The notes beneath the pieces were generated by a model. That model was not told the origin of the DNA, ran no database searches, and worked only from the letters and a program-made list of their open reading frames with translations. A program made the position numbers and the translations under genes. Shown here in pieces: positions 1 through 12,200 of a DNA stretch of 64,000 nucleotides. Positions within the stretch are counted from its first letter, which is position 1. The number at the start of each line of letters is the position of its first letter. Location of the stretch: positions 620,001 through 684,000 of the forward strand of contig OZ024785.1 in NCBI GenBank assembly GCA_964017065.1, written 5' to 3'. This stretch comes from Haliclona indistincta (lineage: Eukaryota > Porifera > Demospongiae > Haplosclerida > Chalinidae).

Positions 1-1384
1 TGGCCAACGTCATACTTCAACTTTCGCTTCCGTTATGCAAGATCTTCGCAAACAACTGTGCTAAGCACTCAGAATCAGGAGGAGAGAATGGGCCATGTGT
101 GCTTGAGCCCCACCACTGGCAGGGCTGATCATACTTTGCAGTACAGTAGTTAGTAGCATAAAATAATGTGATGCTGTCAAACCAGAGTGAGTGAATGTAG
201 TGAGAACTGATGGGATATTCAAGCTACAAGCATGCTATCTCATGCTATGGGATAAGCTACAAGCATGCTATCTCACGTCTGGCTTGTGTGATAGGAACAC
301 ACACTCATGAAATCGAATGTGTGAATAGCCCTCAAGCTTATCACAAATCTGGACCGTGAGACTAACTAACCATCAAGTTCTTGCAAATACGCTACTTTGG
401 TGTCATTTTGTCAGAAAATTGCTCACATCTGCAAGAAATATATTTTGAATATTTTTGTCGGTTACCATCTACACACGATCAAAGGTATTATACTCTCTTA
501 AATCAGTACAAATAGTTATAAAGAAGTGCAACATGAGTTACAGGTAAAATTAATGAACTAAAAATAGTGGAAATGGTGTGCTGTAGCATCTCCTTCAGTT
601 AATGATATTCTAAACTAATTATCACACCCAATAAACCAGTACAAGCTAGCACACCACACAAGTCACACTAAGCCCTAGTCTTCAGACTAGCTTGGTGTAG
701 AGAAGCATGCAATGTATGGGTAGAACCGGGTACATGAGATTGCATGTTCATAAGAAAATTACCTTGACTGGCGTTGCTGGACTAGCTCAGCATTGCCGGA
801 GTTCGCTCAAGACAAACTTTGTCTACCAGTCTTCTTAGCGAATTGTAGGACAATTCTATGTACTCAAGATAGCACAGCGAGTGCGGAGAAACCAATCGTG
901 CGATCGTCAAGCAGCGACAGCTCCAGGCACGCCCAGCTGAATTATGTGGTCAGCATTGCTAGGCTTCTGATTGCTTAGATGCAACCACTGTATCTGCATT
1001 GTCCAAGCATACACCACATATTCTGCAAACGGTAAGCAGCTAAGTCTAGCAGCAATAATGAGTATACAGTGGTATTGCTGTAGCTGTATTTCATTATGTA
1101 CATGTAGCTCCTATAATTCTAATGACTGCAGTAGCTATGTATAGTCAAAGCATGTCTAGTATGCTTATCAGTAGTTCTAGGGCTGAAGGTGTCACAACAT
1201 TTGTGGTCAAAACTGTCATATTCAGCTACAGAATTCTAGTGCTGTCACAATAATTGTTACCATGTGTGTATATGCATGTGTGTAATGAACCACACCGTCA
1301 AACAGTTAGCAGAACAAAATCTATCTGATAGTTACATACAGAATCATAAAAGTGTGCATTAATTCATTTGTACACTGAGACACA
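1..1384. other. Non-coding flank, part of a segmental duplication
   Basis: I see no supported gene here. From about 270 onward the sequence closely matches 47040-48230: the same blocks occur in the same order, for example cactcatgaaatc at 303 and 47076 and the acgccca segment near 930 and 47670. The duplication continues into receptor copies A and G. The short open frame at 793-978 lies in this repetitive part and has no coding features. Confidence 0.6.
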
Positions 1385-3257
1385 TTAGTTAATATTCACT
1401 TGTTGATAAGCCTCATTGTGTTGGAGTGGTATTGTCCCTCCATAAGCTACATTCTCTTGAATAGTGATGGTGTGTTCCTTGATGACATTAGGTGTGTCAT
1501 AGATCACTGTAGCTAGCTCAGTGACTTGTTCTTTATCATGGTCAGTAGTTGCTGTAGCATGTGACGATGGTCTCCTTCTCCTCATAACATACCACACAAT
1601 GATACTAGTGATAATAGCTGTACTGATCACTGATGCTATCAATACACTAACAAGGACCACAGATACTGTGGTTACTGTAGTGAAAGGAGAAACACAACTA
1701 GTGATGACACACCAAGTATCATTTTACTGTGTCATCAATATTGTTGTTTACCTATAACTGTAGAGCTGCTTCTGTCCATAGGAATTGATGATTGTAAACA
1801 GCTTACTTGTGTCTCAGATGATGTTATGTGTACTTGGTCTAAAGCTATGCAGTCTTATGAAAACATGGATAAAATAAACTCACTAGAAGTGTAGTATGCT
1901 TGAACTAGCTGAGTACTAGTTGAGACTTGTGTTGCAGTTGCTAGTGGCACTATAACAACAAGCCTATGATAATACGAGTGATCTATGATACTTGTTTATC
2001 TCACCATTCACTATAGAGTAATCACTGATAGGTCCTGGTCCCACAGCATTGACAGCAATCACTGTAATATAGTAGGTTACTCCTGGTACACCAGACAATG
2101 TGTAGCTATTGTTGAGAGATGGGCTCAGTTTAACCTGTACTGCTATTATACTGTTATCAGTACTGGTATTATAAGACACTACATAGTGAAGGACTGAGAA
2201 TCCAGCTATCAGTGGAGGAGGAGGCTGGAATAAGGAATTGCAATGTCATTAACTATATACTTTTGTAGTTAGCTGTACCTGCCATGTCACCAGAAAGTTT
2301 GATTGATGTATTGACTGTACTACGAAGCTCACTCTATCAGGAACTGCAGCAACAGACCAATCATGAGTGTTATAATGTATTAGCTAATATGCTCATACCA
2401 TCATATGTGACTGTGAGTTGATCACTCCATGGTCCATGTTGTCCTGTACTGTCAGTAACAGCCACAGCAAATGAGTAGTTGTGTCCACGAGTGATCAGGT
2501 CATCAGTCAGTATCAGTGACTCAGTGTTGCTAGTACTGTAGTACGAGCTAGAGCTACTGTAGTTAGTGATATTGATAGTGTAGTTGAAGACACAGTCTGT
2601 GGGTCCATTAGGAGGAGCTAGCCATGTTAGTGACACTGGTAGCTTGCTGGCAGTGATACTCAGATTTGAAGGAGACTTTGCAGCACCTTTGAGTAGCATT
2701 AAAATTAATCAATATTATCGTAATACATGTATTACAGTATTGACATTTCCATTTTAGTTTTAAACTGACCTGCTATTTTTGTGTTGACTTGGTTAGGAAT
2801 ACTACCTGATGTTAAACATCGAATACTGCTATTATGGTGAGACAATGGAACATTAAAAATTGTGGCAACTGAGTTCACATAAAAGTGTGAATAGCTAAGT
2901 ACAGCAGTATAGACGCCATTGTTGAGTGGATCAGAAGTTGGTTGTAAAACTCCATCTCTGTACATGAGCCTAATATCTCTGTATATGAGCCTAATATCTC
3001 TGTATACCCAAGTCAATGTTGGTTGTTCAACTCCTGGTATATTGGTCATTCTAACAATAGTACAGTTGATAGTGACATCTTGTCCAGGACAGGCTGATAC
3101 TCCACTAGCTGGTTGAACAGGGAGGAGTGTTACTGTGTCTTGAGCTGTCACTGGATCTGATGAAGACACACAGTCAGAGCTCTGAATACATGTATGATAG
3201 CTTACTTGATGTCAGGGCTAAATAAATTAGCCCAAAACCATTCGTTTGGAGCCACAT
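1385..3257 (-). CDS. Receptor A: Ig-FN3-FN3 type I membrane protein with tyrosine tail
   Basis: Eight exons join with consistent phase: 3257-3206, 3156-2770, 2686-2399, 2343-2279, 2224-2005, 1940-1884, 1805-1752 and 1674-1385. The sum is 1413 nt, or 470 residues. Exon 1 encodes a signal peptide (MWLQTNGFGLIYLALTS). Exon 2 is an Ig domain with the pair ACPGQDVTINC...IRC, and exons 3-5 are two FN3 domains with WLAPPNGPTDC and GPWSDQ. Then come a Ser/Thr stalk, a membrane helix (about VLIASVISTAIITSIIVW), a basic RRRR stop-transfer and a tail with Y motifs VIYDTP, VAYGGTI and AYQQV. The Ig exon carries an in-frame 21-base duplication that repeats RDIRL. Cell-surface recognition is inferred from architecture. 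The first-exon call rests on matching signal exons in C and E1. Confidence 0.75.
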
Positions 3258-4241
3258 GATAAACGTAGGTCTCTATGAATACATGACATACCCATTGGCA
3301 AGGTATAATCTCATGAATACATTTCAAGATCTACCAGGAGCCCATAGAAATAAACCCAAAACTTGTTTTTATGGGCTCCTAGATCTATTTAGTTACTTTA
3401 TAGACACATGGATAAGAAATTATGGTACGCATATCCTTATAAAATGATGCTTGTCATTCAATCCATAATTATAATTACATTATCAAGCCGCAATAGAAAT
3501 AACTTACTTGCTAGCTATTATTTAACACACATCAGAACTTCATACATTTGATTTCAAACTAAGGAGGGGCACAGACACCAAGTGATGATACTAGATGAGG
3601 AGAGCTAGAGAGAAGGTATACACATGATTATATTCTAACCACTAGCTAATAATTCATCTACTAACCGAGCAATGTCATTATCTCACTAAAGAAGCCAAGA
3701 CCAAGGTCAAGTCATTTTATCTATGAATTTCTCATTTAGTGACTTCACTGTGGTAGTAACAATGTAGACTATACTAACATAATCAAGAGAATGAACTCAC
3801 TTGCTAGTATGAGTTAATTAGCATTACACACAGTTCCATGACTCATAACATGAAGGGTTTGAAGGGAACAGGCACATCGACAGGTTAAAGATGACTTGAA
3901 ATTGATCAAGGAGAAGTCAAGAGAGATGTGATCTGAACAGAGCAAGAGAAGCACTCTATCATATATTCTGTAGAGATGTACCATACAACATACATAGTAT
4001 TTGGCGCAAACTATAAAAACACGTTTGTACAGCAGTGTTGCTTTTGCCTAATTTCTCCGTGAATAACAATGAGAGGACATGTATTGATATTGAATAACTT
4101 CATATCTACGCAGTGATCACTAGCACTTGATACTAAAGTTTTACACTGGTATAATAGTCTATTGAAACTTGAGAGACCACACTTTTGAACGTGAAAATAA
4201 TAATACAAGGCATGCATGTAGATGAATAAAACAGTATGACA
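3258..4241. other. Intergenic; shares upstream sequence with copies C and E1
   Basis: No gene is supported. The first 180 bases (tctctatgaatacatgac, cccattgg) match the upstream flanks of C (21766 on) and E1 (30364 on), so they may hold the shared promoter. Around 3915-3985 a degenerate copy of an exon of the three-exon gene at 62.9-63.0 kb is visible (gaagcactctatcat followed by tctgtag). Bases 4090-4240 match 24870-25075, downstream of E1. Confidence 0.5.
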
Positions 4242-4249
4242 CTAGTAAC

Positions 4250-4589
4250 AGGAGCATATCGAGCCCACGGAGTGGGCGAGGGAGCGTGTAACTCCGTACA
4301 CTCGCAATAGAACGGCGAAATCCAAACATGGCGGCCGTCTGACATGGGAACCATCGCTTTTCTGTTGTCTACTGCTGCTAGAGTATGCTGCTTGCTAATA
4401 ATTCAGGACAAACACTATCTCGCAGCGTGTGTGCTAAACTGAAAGGCGCCTAGGCGAGAGTTCAGCAATTTAATGACGGGCTTATTTTGGCAGTCGCTTC
4501 CTTATTTGGATGTTACTATGTTTAGATCAGGATTTCGCCGTCTTACAGAGTTACACGCTCCTTCGACAATAAGTCTCGATGGGCTCCTG
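4250..4589. mobile_element. hAT-like MITE with 8-base target duplication
   Basis: The 340-base insertion is flanked by the direct repeat ctagtaac (4242-4249 and 4590-4597). The homologous locus downstream of E1 (about 25065-25085) lacks it. Its ends are inverted (aggagc.tcgagccca against tgggctcctg), and the repeat continues inward with gagcgtgtaactc and cggcgaaatcc on opposite strands. There is no transposase. An 8-base duplication is typical of hAT elements. Confidence 0.75.
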
Positions 4590-5322
4590 CTAGTAACAAG
4601 TACAATACTATTAAGTTTTATACATGTAGTCAAGTCAAGCACTCGGTACGTCACACATCAGTTAATATTCACTTGTTGATAAGCCTCATTGTGTTGGAGT
4701 GGTATTGTCCCTCCATAAGCTACATTCTCTTTGAGTGGTATTGTCCCTCCATAAGCTACATTATCTTGAGTAGTGATGGTGTGTTCCTTGATGACATTAG
4801 GTGTGTCATAGATCACTGTAGCTAGCTCAGTGACTTGTGTGAGTGGTATTGTCCCTCCATAAGCTACATTCTCTTTGAGTGGTATTGTCCCTCCATAAGC
4901 TACATTCTCTTGAGTAGTGATGGTGTGTTCCTTGATGAAATTAGGTGTGTCATAGATCACTGTAGCTAGCTCAGTGACTTGTTCTTTATCATGGTCAGTA
5001 GTTGCTGTAGCATGTGATGATGGTCTCCTTCTCTTCATATCACACCACTCAATGATACTTCTATTTCTTAAACACACAATAGCTCCTGTGATTGTTATCA
5101 CAAGAGCTATACTTATGACAACTATTACTCCAAGTGAAGCTGCTATTACAGTAGTAGTGCTGCCACTAGCTGATGAGGTAATAATTACACAGAACTCAAC
5201 TCTGAAATTATAGTCACCTGACATTGGCGGGAGTAAAGGTGTCAACTCAGACAGAGAGGTCAATGTCACAGATGATGTATCTATATTATAACATCAAAAG
5301 CATAATGAAGTTATCTATTATT

Positions 5323-6067
5323 GGGGCGAGCCTGAGCGAGCCCCACATTGATCGTGATGTAGGTCCCACGTCGCGGGGAACGTATCTATCTATCTATCTA
5401 TGTGGCCGGGGGTAGCGTTAGTTCTCCAATGTTCCCGAGAACACGCCTATTATGACGTAATATTCACGTGGTGCGTAAAAATAATATTATTCAAAAATTG
5501 ATATGACGAAAGAACCTTTACTGCTCAACAACTGAGGACAGCACAGCGACCAACATTGGAGACACCTGAACAACACCCGAGTCAACTTTTACAAGACCAG
5601 AGGATTGCCAGAAAACGACGACGAGCAGAAGAGTCGCCCGATCAACGAGAGAGACGCCTGGAACGACAAAGGGAATACCAAAGGAACTACCGACAGAGAC
5701 GGAAGATAGCAGCTACAACAGAGCAAACACTAGGTCTACCCTGACCCTGCTAGATGGATAAATTATAACAGCATGGTGGAATGGGTAGCCTCTTTGACAT
5801 CTATTGTCAATAGGATACAGTCTCCGTGCTTTATTAATAGCTCTCTCATGTATTTTCATTTATCTGTTGTCTGTTTTGTTATTACACAGTCTAAGTGAAG
5901 CTGTCATCATTAACTGTCAAATAGTTATAATAGTAAGCATACACAATGATATCAGCAATGCTTTACCTATAGCGTCTAGTAGCCTGATATTGCTGATGCT
6001 TTATTATTAATTATTAATTTTATTATGCTATTATCAAACTGTACAAAAATCAGCTCAGGCTCGCCCC
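5323..6067 (+). mobile_element. TIR element in the last intron of receptor B
   Basis: The ends are inverted copies of GGGGCGAGCCTGAGC (5323-5337 and 6053-6067). The corresponding intron of E1 (25620-25680) lacks this segment. An open frame at 5556-5744 encodes a short, highly basic, Gln/Arg-rich helix-forming peptide (RERRLERQREYQRNYRQRRK), compatible with a transposon-encoded DNA-binding remnant. A tatc microsatellite lies near 5384-5400, and a short inverted repeat around gatatcagcaat sits near 5947-5998. I could not identify the superfamily or a clean target duplication. Confidence 0.6.
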
Positions 6068-7882
6068 TGCATTCTATGAATGTACTAGTAATTAGAATTA
6101 TGGGCTTGAGATTAAGATCATCAAGAAGATAATACCAACAAGTGCATTAGTAATACCATGTTGTGAATGAGAAATTACTGTAGAGTACATTGATATTACT
6201 GCAACACCAGTAAGAGATGGGGTCGATGATATTAATTATTATTAAAAAATAAACAATTGTGCTAATCACTAATATTATCAATACACTAAAAAGAACCATG
6301 CACAGATACTATAATTATATGCTGTGACAAAAGAAAACCAGACTAATTCTAGTACAACGGATAAAATACAACTTGCTGCTTGATTTACAGCTGATGGATA
6401 ATAATAGATATTAAAATCATGTAAAAAAAACACTAAATTATTCAGCAAATGAACAATTGCATACATCTCTCATACCAAGGAACAGTAGATACTGTAGTTA
6501 CTGTGATATGAAAACACACAACTTATGATGACACACACAACTAATGATGACATGCACCAATAATTATAAAGTATTGTGTTTCTAGTTGTTGTTGTTACAG
6601 AGCTTACTGAAAACACACAACTAATGATGACACACTTTAGGTATTCTGTGTCATTAAGTTGTTGTTGTTGAACTCACTAATAACAGTAGAGCTACTCTCT
6701 GTAGCAGTTGGTGTTTGTGAGTAGTTTACTTCATCATGTATTGTACTGCTTATCATAGTTGAGTACTTTATGAATACATGCTCTACAGCTATGATGTTTG
6801 TGAGTATCAGTTTTGACAAAAAGGATAAATGTACTGCCTTATCAGACTAACCTGTCATGGTAGGACTGTAATTGAGCCCAAAACGCGTGGAAGAATTTGT
6901 ATGTACTAGCTGAGTGGTAGTATATGTTGCAGTGGCTGTGATTATGGTCAGTGGTACTAAGTTAAACTTAAACCTATATTTATTTCAGCAAATTTTTATT
7001 CTCACCATTCACTATAGAGTAATCACTGATAGCTCCAGATCCCACAGCATTGACAGCAATCACTGTAATATAGTAGGCTACTCCAGGTACACCACACACG
7101 GTGTAGCTAGTCATAGAAGAGTTCACTTGTGTGTGTATCAGTGTGCTGTTATCACTGGTATTATAAGACACTACATAGTGAAGGACTGGGAGACCAGCTA
7201 TCAGTGGAGGAGGAGGCTGAAATGGGAGAGCAAACAAATTAACAATCTATACAATTGCACTGATTATATACCTGCCACATGACAATAATGTTTTTTAGAT
7301 CTAACTTTGCTGTAAAGTTTATTACAATACCAGGAACTGTAAACGAGCATCATTACAAAATAATTTTGTTACAGGTACCTACCATCATATGTGACCGTGA
7401 GTTGATCACTCCATGGTCCATGTTGCCCTGTACTGTCAGTAACAGCCACAGCAAATGAGTAGTTGTGTCCACGAGTGATCAGGTCATCAGTCAGTATCAG
7501 TGACTCAGTGTTGCTAGTACTGTAGTACGAGCTAGAGCTACTGTAGTTAGTGATATTGATAGTGTAGTTGAAGACACAGTCTGTGGGTCCATTAGGAGGA
7601 GCTAGCCATGTTAGTGATACTGGTGGCTTGCTGGCAGTGATACTCAGATTTGAAGGAGACATTGCTGCACCTTTGAGTAGCATTAAATCATTATAATACA
7701 CATGTACTACATTATCGAAATCACAAATTTCCAATTTAGTTTTAAACTGACCTGCTATTTTTATCTTGACTTGGTTAGGAATACTAAATGATGCTAAACA
7801 TTGAACACTGCTGTTATGGTGAGACAATGGAACATTTAAAATTGTGGCAACTGAGTTCACATAATTGTGTGAATAGCTAAAT

Positions 7883-8858
7883 TAGGGCCGGTCCGCAATG
7901 AAAAAATTGACTGTCATAGATTCAGCGGGATGGCGACTCAGTGTGTAGAGTTACTTGGTACGGACATAGAACGGATAGATATAGAAGCGCCAAGTCTTTC
8001 CTTTTTGCAGGAAAAAATAAAACGCTAAAAAATTAGGGGTGGAGCCTACGAATTGCTTATAAGCTATTTTATATTCGAGTTACATTCGTTGCACGCGATA
8101 CAATTTTGTTGTCAAGAATGCACAGCATCGTGCTGTCCTGATTTCAACACTCTTCGAGGTCGCAACAGCTCCTCTGCATCGTTTTCAAGGCGTAATTTGG
8201 AAGTGGGCGGGGTCTCCGAGACGCCACAATAACAGTTCTTGGTCTCTAGCGCTCTTGTACATCGACCAATAGCAACCCTCATGCACTTTCTGTCCAAGTA
8301 GGGTAGCAATGTAATTGCACACCAAGTTTCATCAAGTTCATTTGCTTCCTTCCACCAAATCCAAGAAATACTTCAAAATTTTGGATTTGGTGGAAGGAAG
8401 TAAATGAACTTGATGAAACTTGGTGTGCAATTACATTGCTACCCTACTTGGACAGAAAGTGCATGAGGGTTGCTATTGGTCGATGTACAAGAGCGCTAGA
8501 GACCAAGAACTGTTATTGTGGCGTCTCGGAGACCCCGCCCACTTCCAAATTACGCATTGAAAACGATGCAGAGGAGCTGTTGCGACCTCGAAGAGTGTTG
8601 AAATCATGACAGCACGATGCTGTGCATTCTTGACAACAAAACTGTATCGCGTGCATCGAATGTAACTCGAAAAAAAAATAGTTTATAAGCACTTCGTAGG
8701 CTCCACCCCTACTTTTTAGCGTTTTATATTTTTTCCTGCAAAAAGGAAAGACTTGGCGCTTCTCTGTCTATCCCTACTATGTCCGTACCAAGCAACTCTA
8801 CACACTGAGTCGCCATCCCGCTGAATCTGTGACAGTCGATTTTTTCATTGCGGACCCT
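7883..8858. mobile_element. 976-base palindromic hAT-like foldback in the Ig exon of receptor B
   Basis: The left half (7883 to about 8365) and right half (about 8370 to 8858) are near-perfect reverse complements meeting at ccaaatcc...ggatttgg. The ends are TAGGG...CCCT, and the flanks repeat agctaaat (7875-7882 and 8859-8866). TAGGG-type ends with an 8-base duplication fit hAT elements. No transposase remains, so mobility would depend on another copy. Both arms carry a gtgggcggggtctccgag segment. One end base is ambiguous. Confidence 0.85.
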
Positions 8859-9198
8859 AGCTAAATACAGCAGTATAGACACCATTGTTGAGTGAATTAG
8901 AAGTTGGTTGTAATACACCTGCTCTGTATATGAGCCTAATATCTCTATACACCCAGGTAAGTGTTGGTTCTTCAGCTTCAGATAGAGAGGTCATTCTAAT
9001 AACAGTGCAGTTGATAGTGACATCTTGTCCAGGACAGGCTGATGCTCCACTAGCTGGTTCTATACTCTGAACTGTGACAGTATCTACAATATCTTGAGCA
9101 TCTGCGGATTGAGAGCAAATTTCAAAGTGATACAAGTCATGTAATCGCGTTTTACCGATGAGCTTGAAGCAAAGTATAAATAAAGCCACTATAGTCAT

Positions 9199-9288
9199 TT
9201 TTTTGGTAAAAACAATGCTTGAAGACAAGGTCACGCACCGTATATATTTTTGGGCGTGACTTTTATAATTATAGATATTAGATTAATT
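9199..9288. promoter_or_regulatory. Divergent promoter between receptor B and F1
   Basis: Only 90 bases separate the start codons of receptor B (9198, minus) and F1 (9289, plus). The same arrangement occurs between E2 and F2 at 33019-33170. Both intervals share ggtcacgc and gggcgtgactttata on opposite sides of a variable AT-rich centre. Shared use as a bidirectional promoter is inference from geometry and conservation. Confidence 0.55.
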
Positions 9289-12200
9289 ATGGCGATAATG
9301 GTGGCGTCCATGTTGCTGACCTGTCTGGCTTTTCTTCTCCTTCTCTCAAGTTCTGTTACATGGGCTAAAGTAACCGCGGGGGTTTTCGGAAAAACTTTTG
9401 GGTGTGGTCTAATCTTTTGTCTCTAGCTCAGCTTCAGCAGCACTTCATTGAACCAGACTAATATCGCTGAAAAGCCAAGGCAATGGGCTACTAAATTGAA
9501 GAGTTTGAATGTTCTCCACAGTGATTTCTAATTTTAATTCTTCGTTATTTTATGCTGTATGAAAAAGCATCAAAAATTAAGTGGGTGGGGTTTCCGGAAA
9601 CGCGCGTATTCTTGTAAAAAACGGCTTTGTTCTTGTGTGTCAGCATGTGTCAAGACTTGGTAATGCATGACAGAACAATTTCTTGCTCCACCTGTCTACT
9701 CAGCACAGTCGACCCCCCTGCACCAACCTTCTTCACCTTCCCCTTTACGTGGTCGTCGAGTGTACTAGGTGGAATGCCATATTTTAATGCAACTCCATGC
9801 ACGTTTGGTTCACTTTTACTCCGGCACTCTGCAATGGCTCTCTGGAGGTCCTCCGCACTATACTTTCGTTTTGCTGCCATTGACAAACAACTTTTTTTAT
9901 TGCTGTGAAAAGCGCATGCGCGTTTGTTTATATAATGGAAAATACGATTTGTATTTAATACTACTGTTGACAGCATGCACGTGTGCAGCGGGCTCTGATT
10001 ATTCTCGTACTGTTTTAAATGGTCAGTCTGCGTAGTTGCAGTTGGTTTTTATTGCATATCTGCATGCATTGGTAAAGTTGCAGTGCTGCAAGAAAGTTTT
10101 TTTTAGCGATTTTTAACCGTATGCGTATGATTTGCCTAGCCTAATAGCATGTTTGCAAATTTTCTGCAGCCACCTAATGTGGCCCAAAAGAGCACTATGA
10201 TAGGGCATGGTATTCACCAAATTTGGTAGCTGTGCGTTGCTTGTCTTGAGCTCAGCGTAGAAAAATCTCTTGAGTTTCCGGAAACCCCACCCTTTCCGGA
10301 AACCCCCGCGGTTACTTTACTGGTGAGTCATTGAAAAGTTGTTTACGAATAATAATTTTATGTAACTATTGTCATGACTTGTTCCCGGGCCCGCGGCCGC
10401 CTTGTCATGACCATGTACTACGTTGCTCTCGAATTGTAACGTTAGCCACGTTATATTGACTGATGACAAAGTCTTATTAGAATGCACACACACACACACA
10501 CAGTCCAGAATCACATGGAGAGTCAGCTGATTAATTAACCATTAGTAACGATTCCAGACGAAAATTTAAAAACCTGATGTAAGCTTTTTCCAGAGCTCCT
10601 TTAAACGGCCCTGTCTTCTGCGATCAGAATGGTGCTTGAATTGCAGGAATTGGCCTAGGGAGAGCAAAGTTACAACCTTGCAACTAAGTTGAATTGGTTA
10701 AAAATTTTCCGACTCGTTTTAATAGAAAAAACGGCATTAGTATGCTTTACTATTAGCCATTATCATTGGAACTACTGCAAGGATTTAAATACTTTTTTCG
10801 CCTTTGTCGATTTTCTCAACGGTGAAAATTATACACTGACCTCTGAGACCATGATAGAGACCAGTTTACTTGACAAACGGCCTTCGTTGAACCGGGTTGA
10901 CGCGAGAAAATCAGTCACTTTCACGCCGCCCAAGTGATATCTTCGAATTTCGCTACTGCTGTGTAGTTCGCAGGCATGAACCAATATCATAACGTATGTC
11001 ACATCCACCTACTTCGTCTTTTGCACGCACTTTGCAGCTCTGTTACAGTAGCAGTTAAGGGCGAAACTACTGAAGAAGTATTTTTTATGCAAAGTTCAAT
11101 CTTTTCACTAATTTGCTAAGTTACAACACATCTTATTGACGCGAAAGTCCCTCCGTAAGAAAGAGGAGTAAAATAGCTATCGAACGATGTATACCAAGCT
11201 GGGGAGCGTTCCTTTTTGTGGCAGCGAAAGCGAAGTGCCATCTCACTAAGTCAGATTTGCCGGGAAATTTTTTAATAACTGAACTTAATAATTGGAATCG
11301 TTACCATTAGACTGGGGCCCGGCGATATCTCGGTGATGACGGTGTGTGCTCAAAGTTCCACTGCTTTGCGAATCTTGAAAACTCGGCTGAATCAAACTGC
11401 GGTCCGTTGTCTGATATAACAGTGTCTGGCACCCCATACCTGGCAAACATTTCCTTCATAGGCTTTATGACACTGCTAGTCGTGGTCGTGGTTAGTCGTT
11501 CAACTTCCACAAAGTTGCTGTAGTAGTCAACTGCAACTAGCAAGTTGCGTCCATCCAGCTCGCACAGGTCAACCCCAATTTTGCTCCATGGTCGTGCTGC
11601 AAAGCAGTGCTGCTCTAGGGGTTCTTTAGTCTGCTCTGACCTGTAGGATAGACACACATCACATTTTGAGATGAACTCCTTGAGCTCTGTGCTCATTCGA
11701 GGCCAGTACATGCATTCACGAGCTCTCCTTAGGCATCCGTCTATGCCAATGTGTGATTCATGCACCATCGTCATCATTTGCTTTCTCATAGAATAAGGAA
11801 TGACTAGCTGCTGGCCCTTATAAATACCAGCTCACCTTGCACAGTTAGCTCGTCTCGTAGATCAAAGTAAAGGTGAACACATTCAGGAGATGCTGACTTA
11901 GCCTTCGGCCAGCCTTGCTGTATGACGTTGCTGAGTGTACGCAGGACTGGGTCTTGTTTGGTCATTTCTCGCAGCTCCTGGATTCGGCTTTCTGGGATAG
12001 TCAGGTCATTGGTGTGGTCTACTTCGGTAAGAGAAGATGCAAAAGCACATGCACTAACGTCTGAAAGGTAGGCCCTACTCAAGGTATCAGCCAGGAACAT
12101 GTTTGGGCCTTCTTTGTAGCGCAGCTTCAGGTTGTACCGTTGTAGCCTTAACAGCATTCGTTGAAGTCTGCTAGGTGCTTTGTGAAGCGGCTTTAAGACA

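Larger units (their letters stand above)
4658..9198 (-). pseudogene. Receptor B: Ig-FN3-FN3 receptor with long tyrosine tail, interrupted by a palindromic element
   Basis: Exons: 9198-9156 (signal peptide MTIVALFILCFKLI), 9101-8859 plus 7882-7752 (Ig, split), 7670-7383 (FN3), 7336-7272, 7216-7006 (FN3), 6935-6852 and 6788-6678 (stalk), and 5280-4658 (stalk, membrane helix, tail). A 976-base element sits inside the Ig exon. Removing it with one 8-base duplication leaves 366 nt, in frame; with it, translation stops at the junction. Apart from the interrupted Ig exon the exons are open and phase-compatible. The tail is the longest of its type in the window: seven tyrosines, in two VIYDTP and four VAYGGTI modules plus AYQQV, from tandem 36-base repeats. 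The last exon resembles E1's, not A's or C's. A decayed alternative membrane exon lies near 6460-6510. The start codon is 90 bases from divergent gene F1. Confidence 0.7.

Noticed and set aside
793..978. Small open frame as a host peptide gene
   Set aside because: It lies in a duplicated, repeat-like segment, and the second copy near 47590-47720 does not keep the frame.
1521..1757. Plus-strand open frames opposite receptor tail exons (also near 4974, 18330 and 25309)
   Set aside because: They are shadows of the minus-strand tail exons, with no start context, splice sites or domain.
5556..5744. Basic Arg/Gln-rich peptide as a possible bZIP or host DNA-binding gene
   Set aside because: It lacks a leucine heptad, lies wholly between the inverted ends of a transposable element, and has no splice partners.
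8112..8918. Open frames within the palindrome at 7883-8858
   Set aside because: They mirror one another across the inverted arms and have no domain; they belong to a non-coding foldback element.
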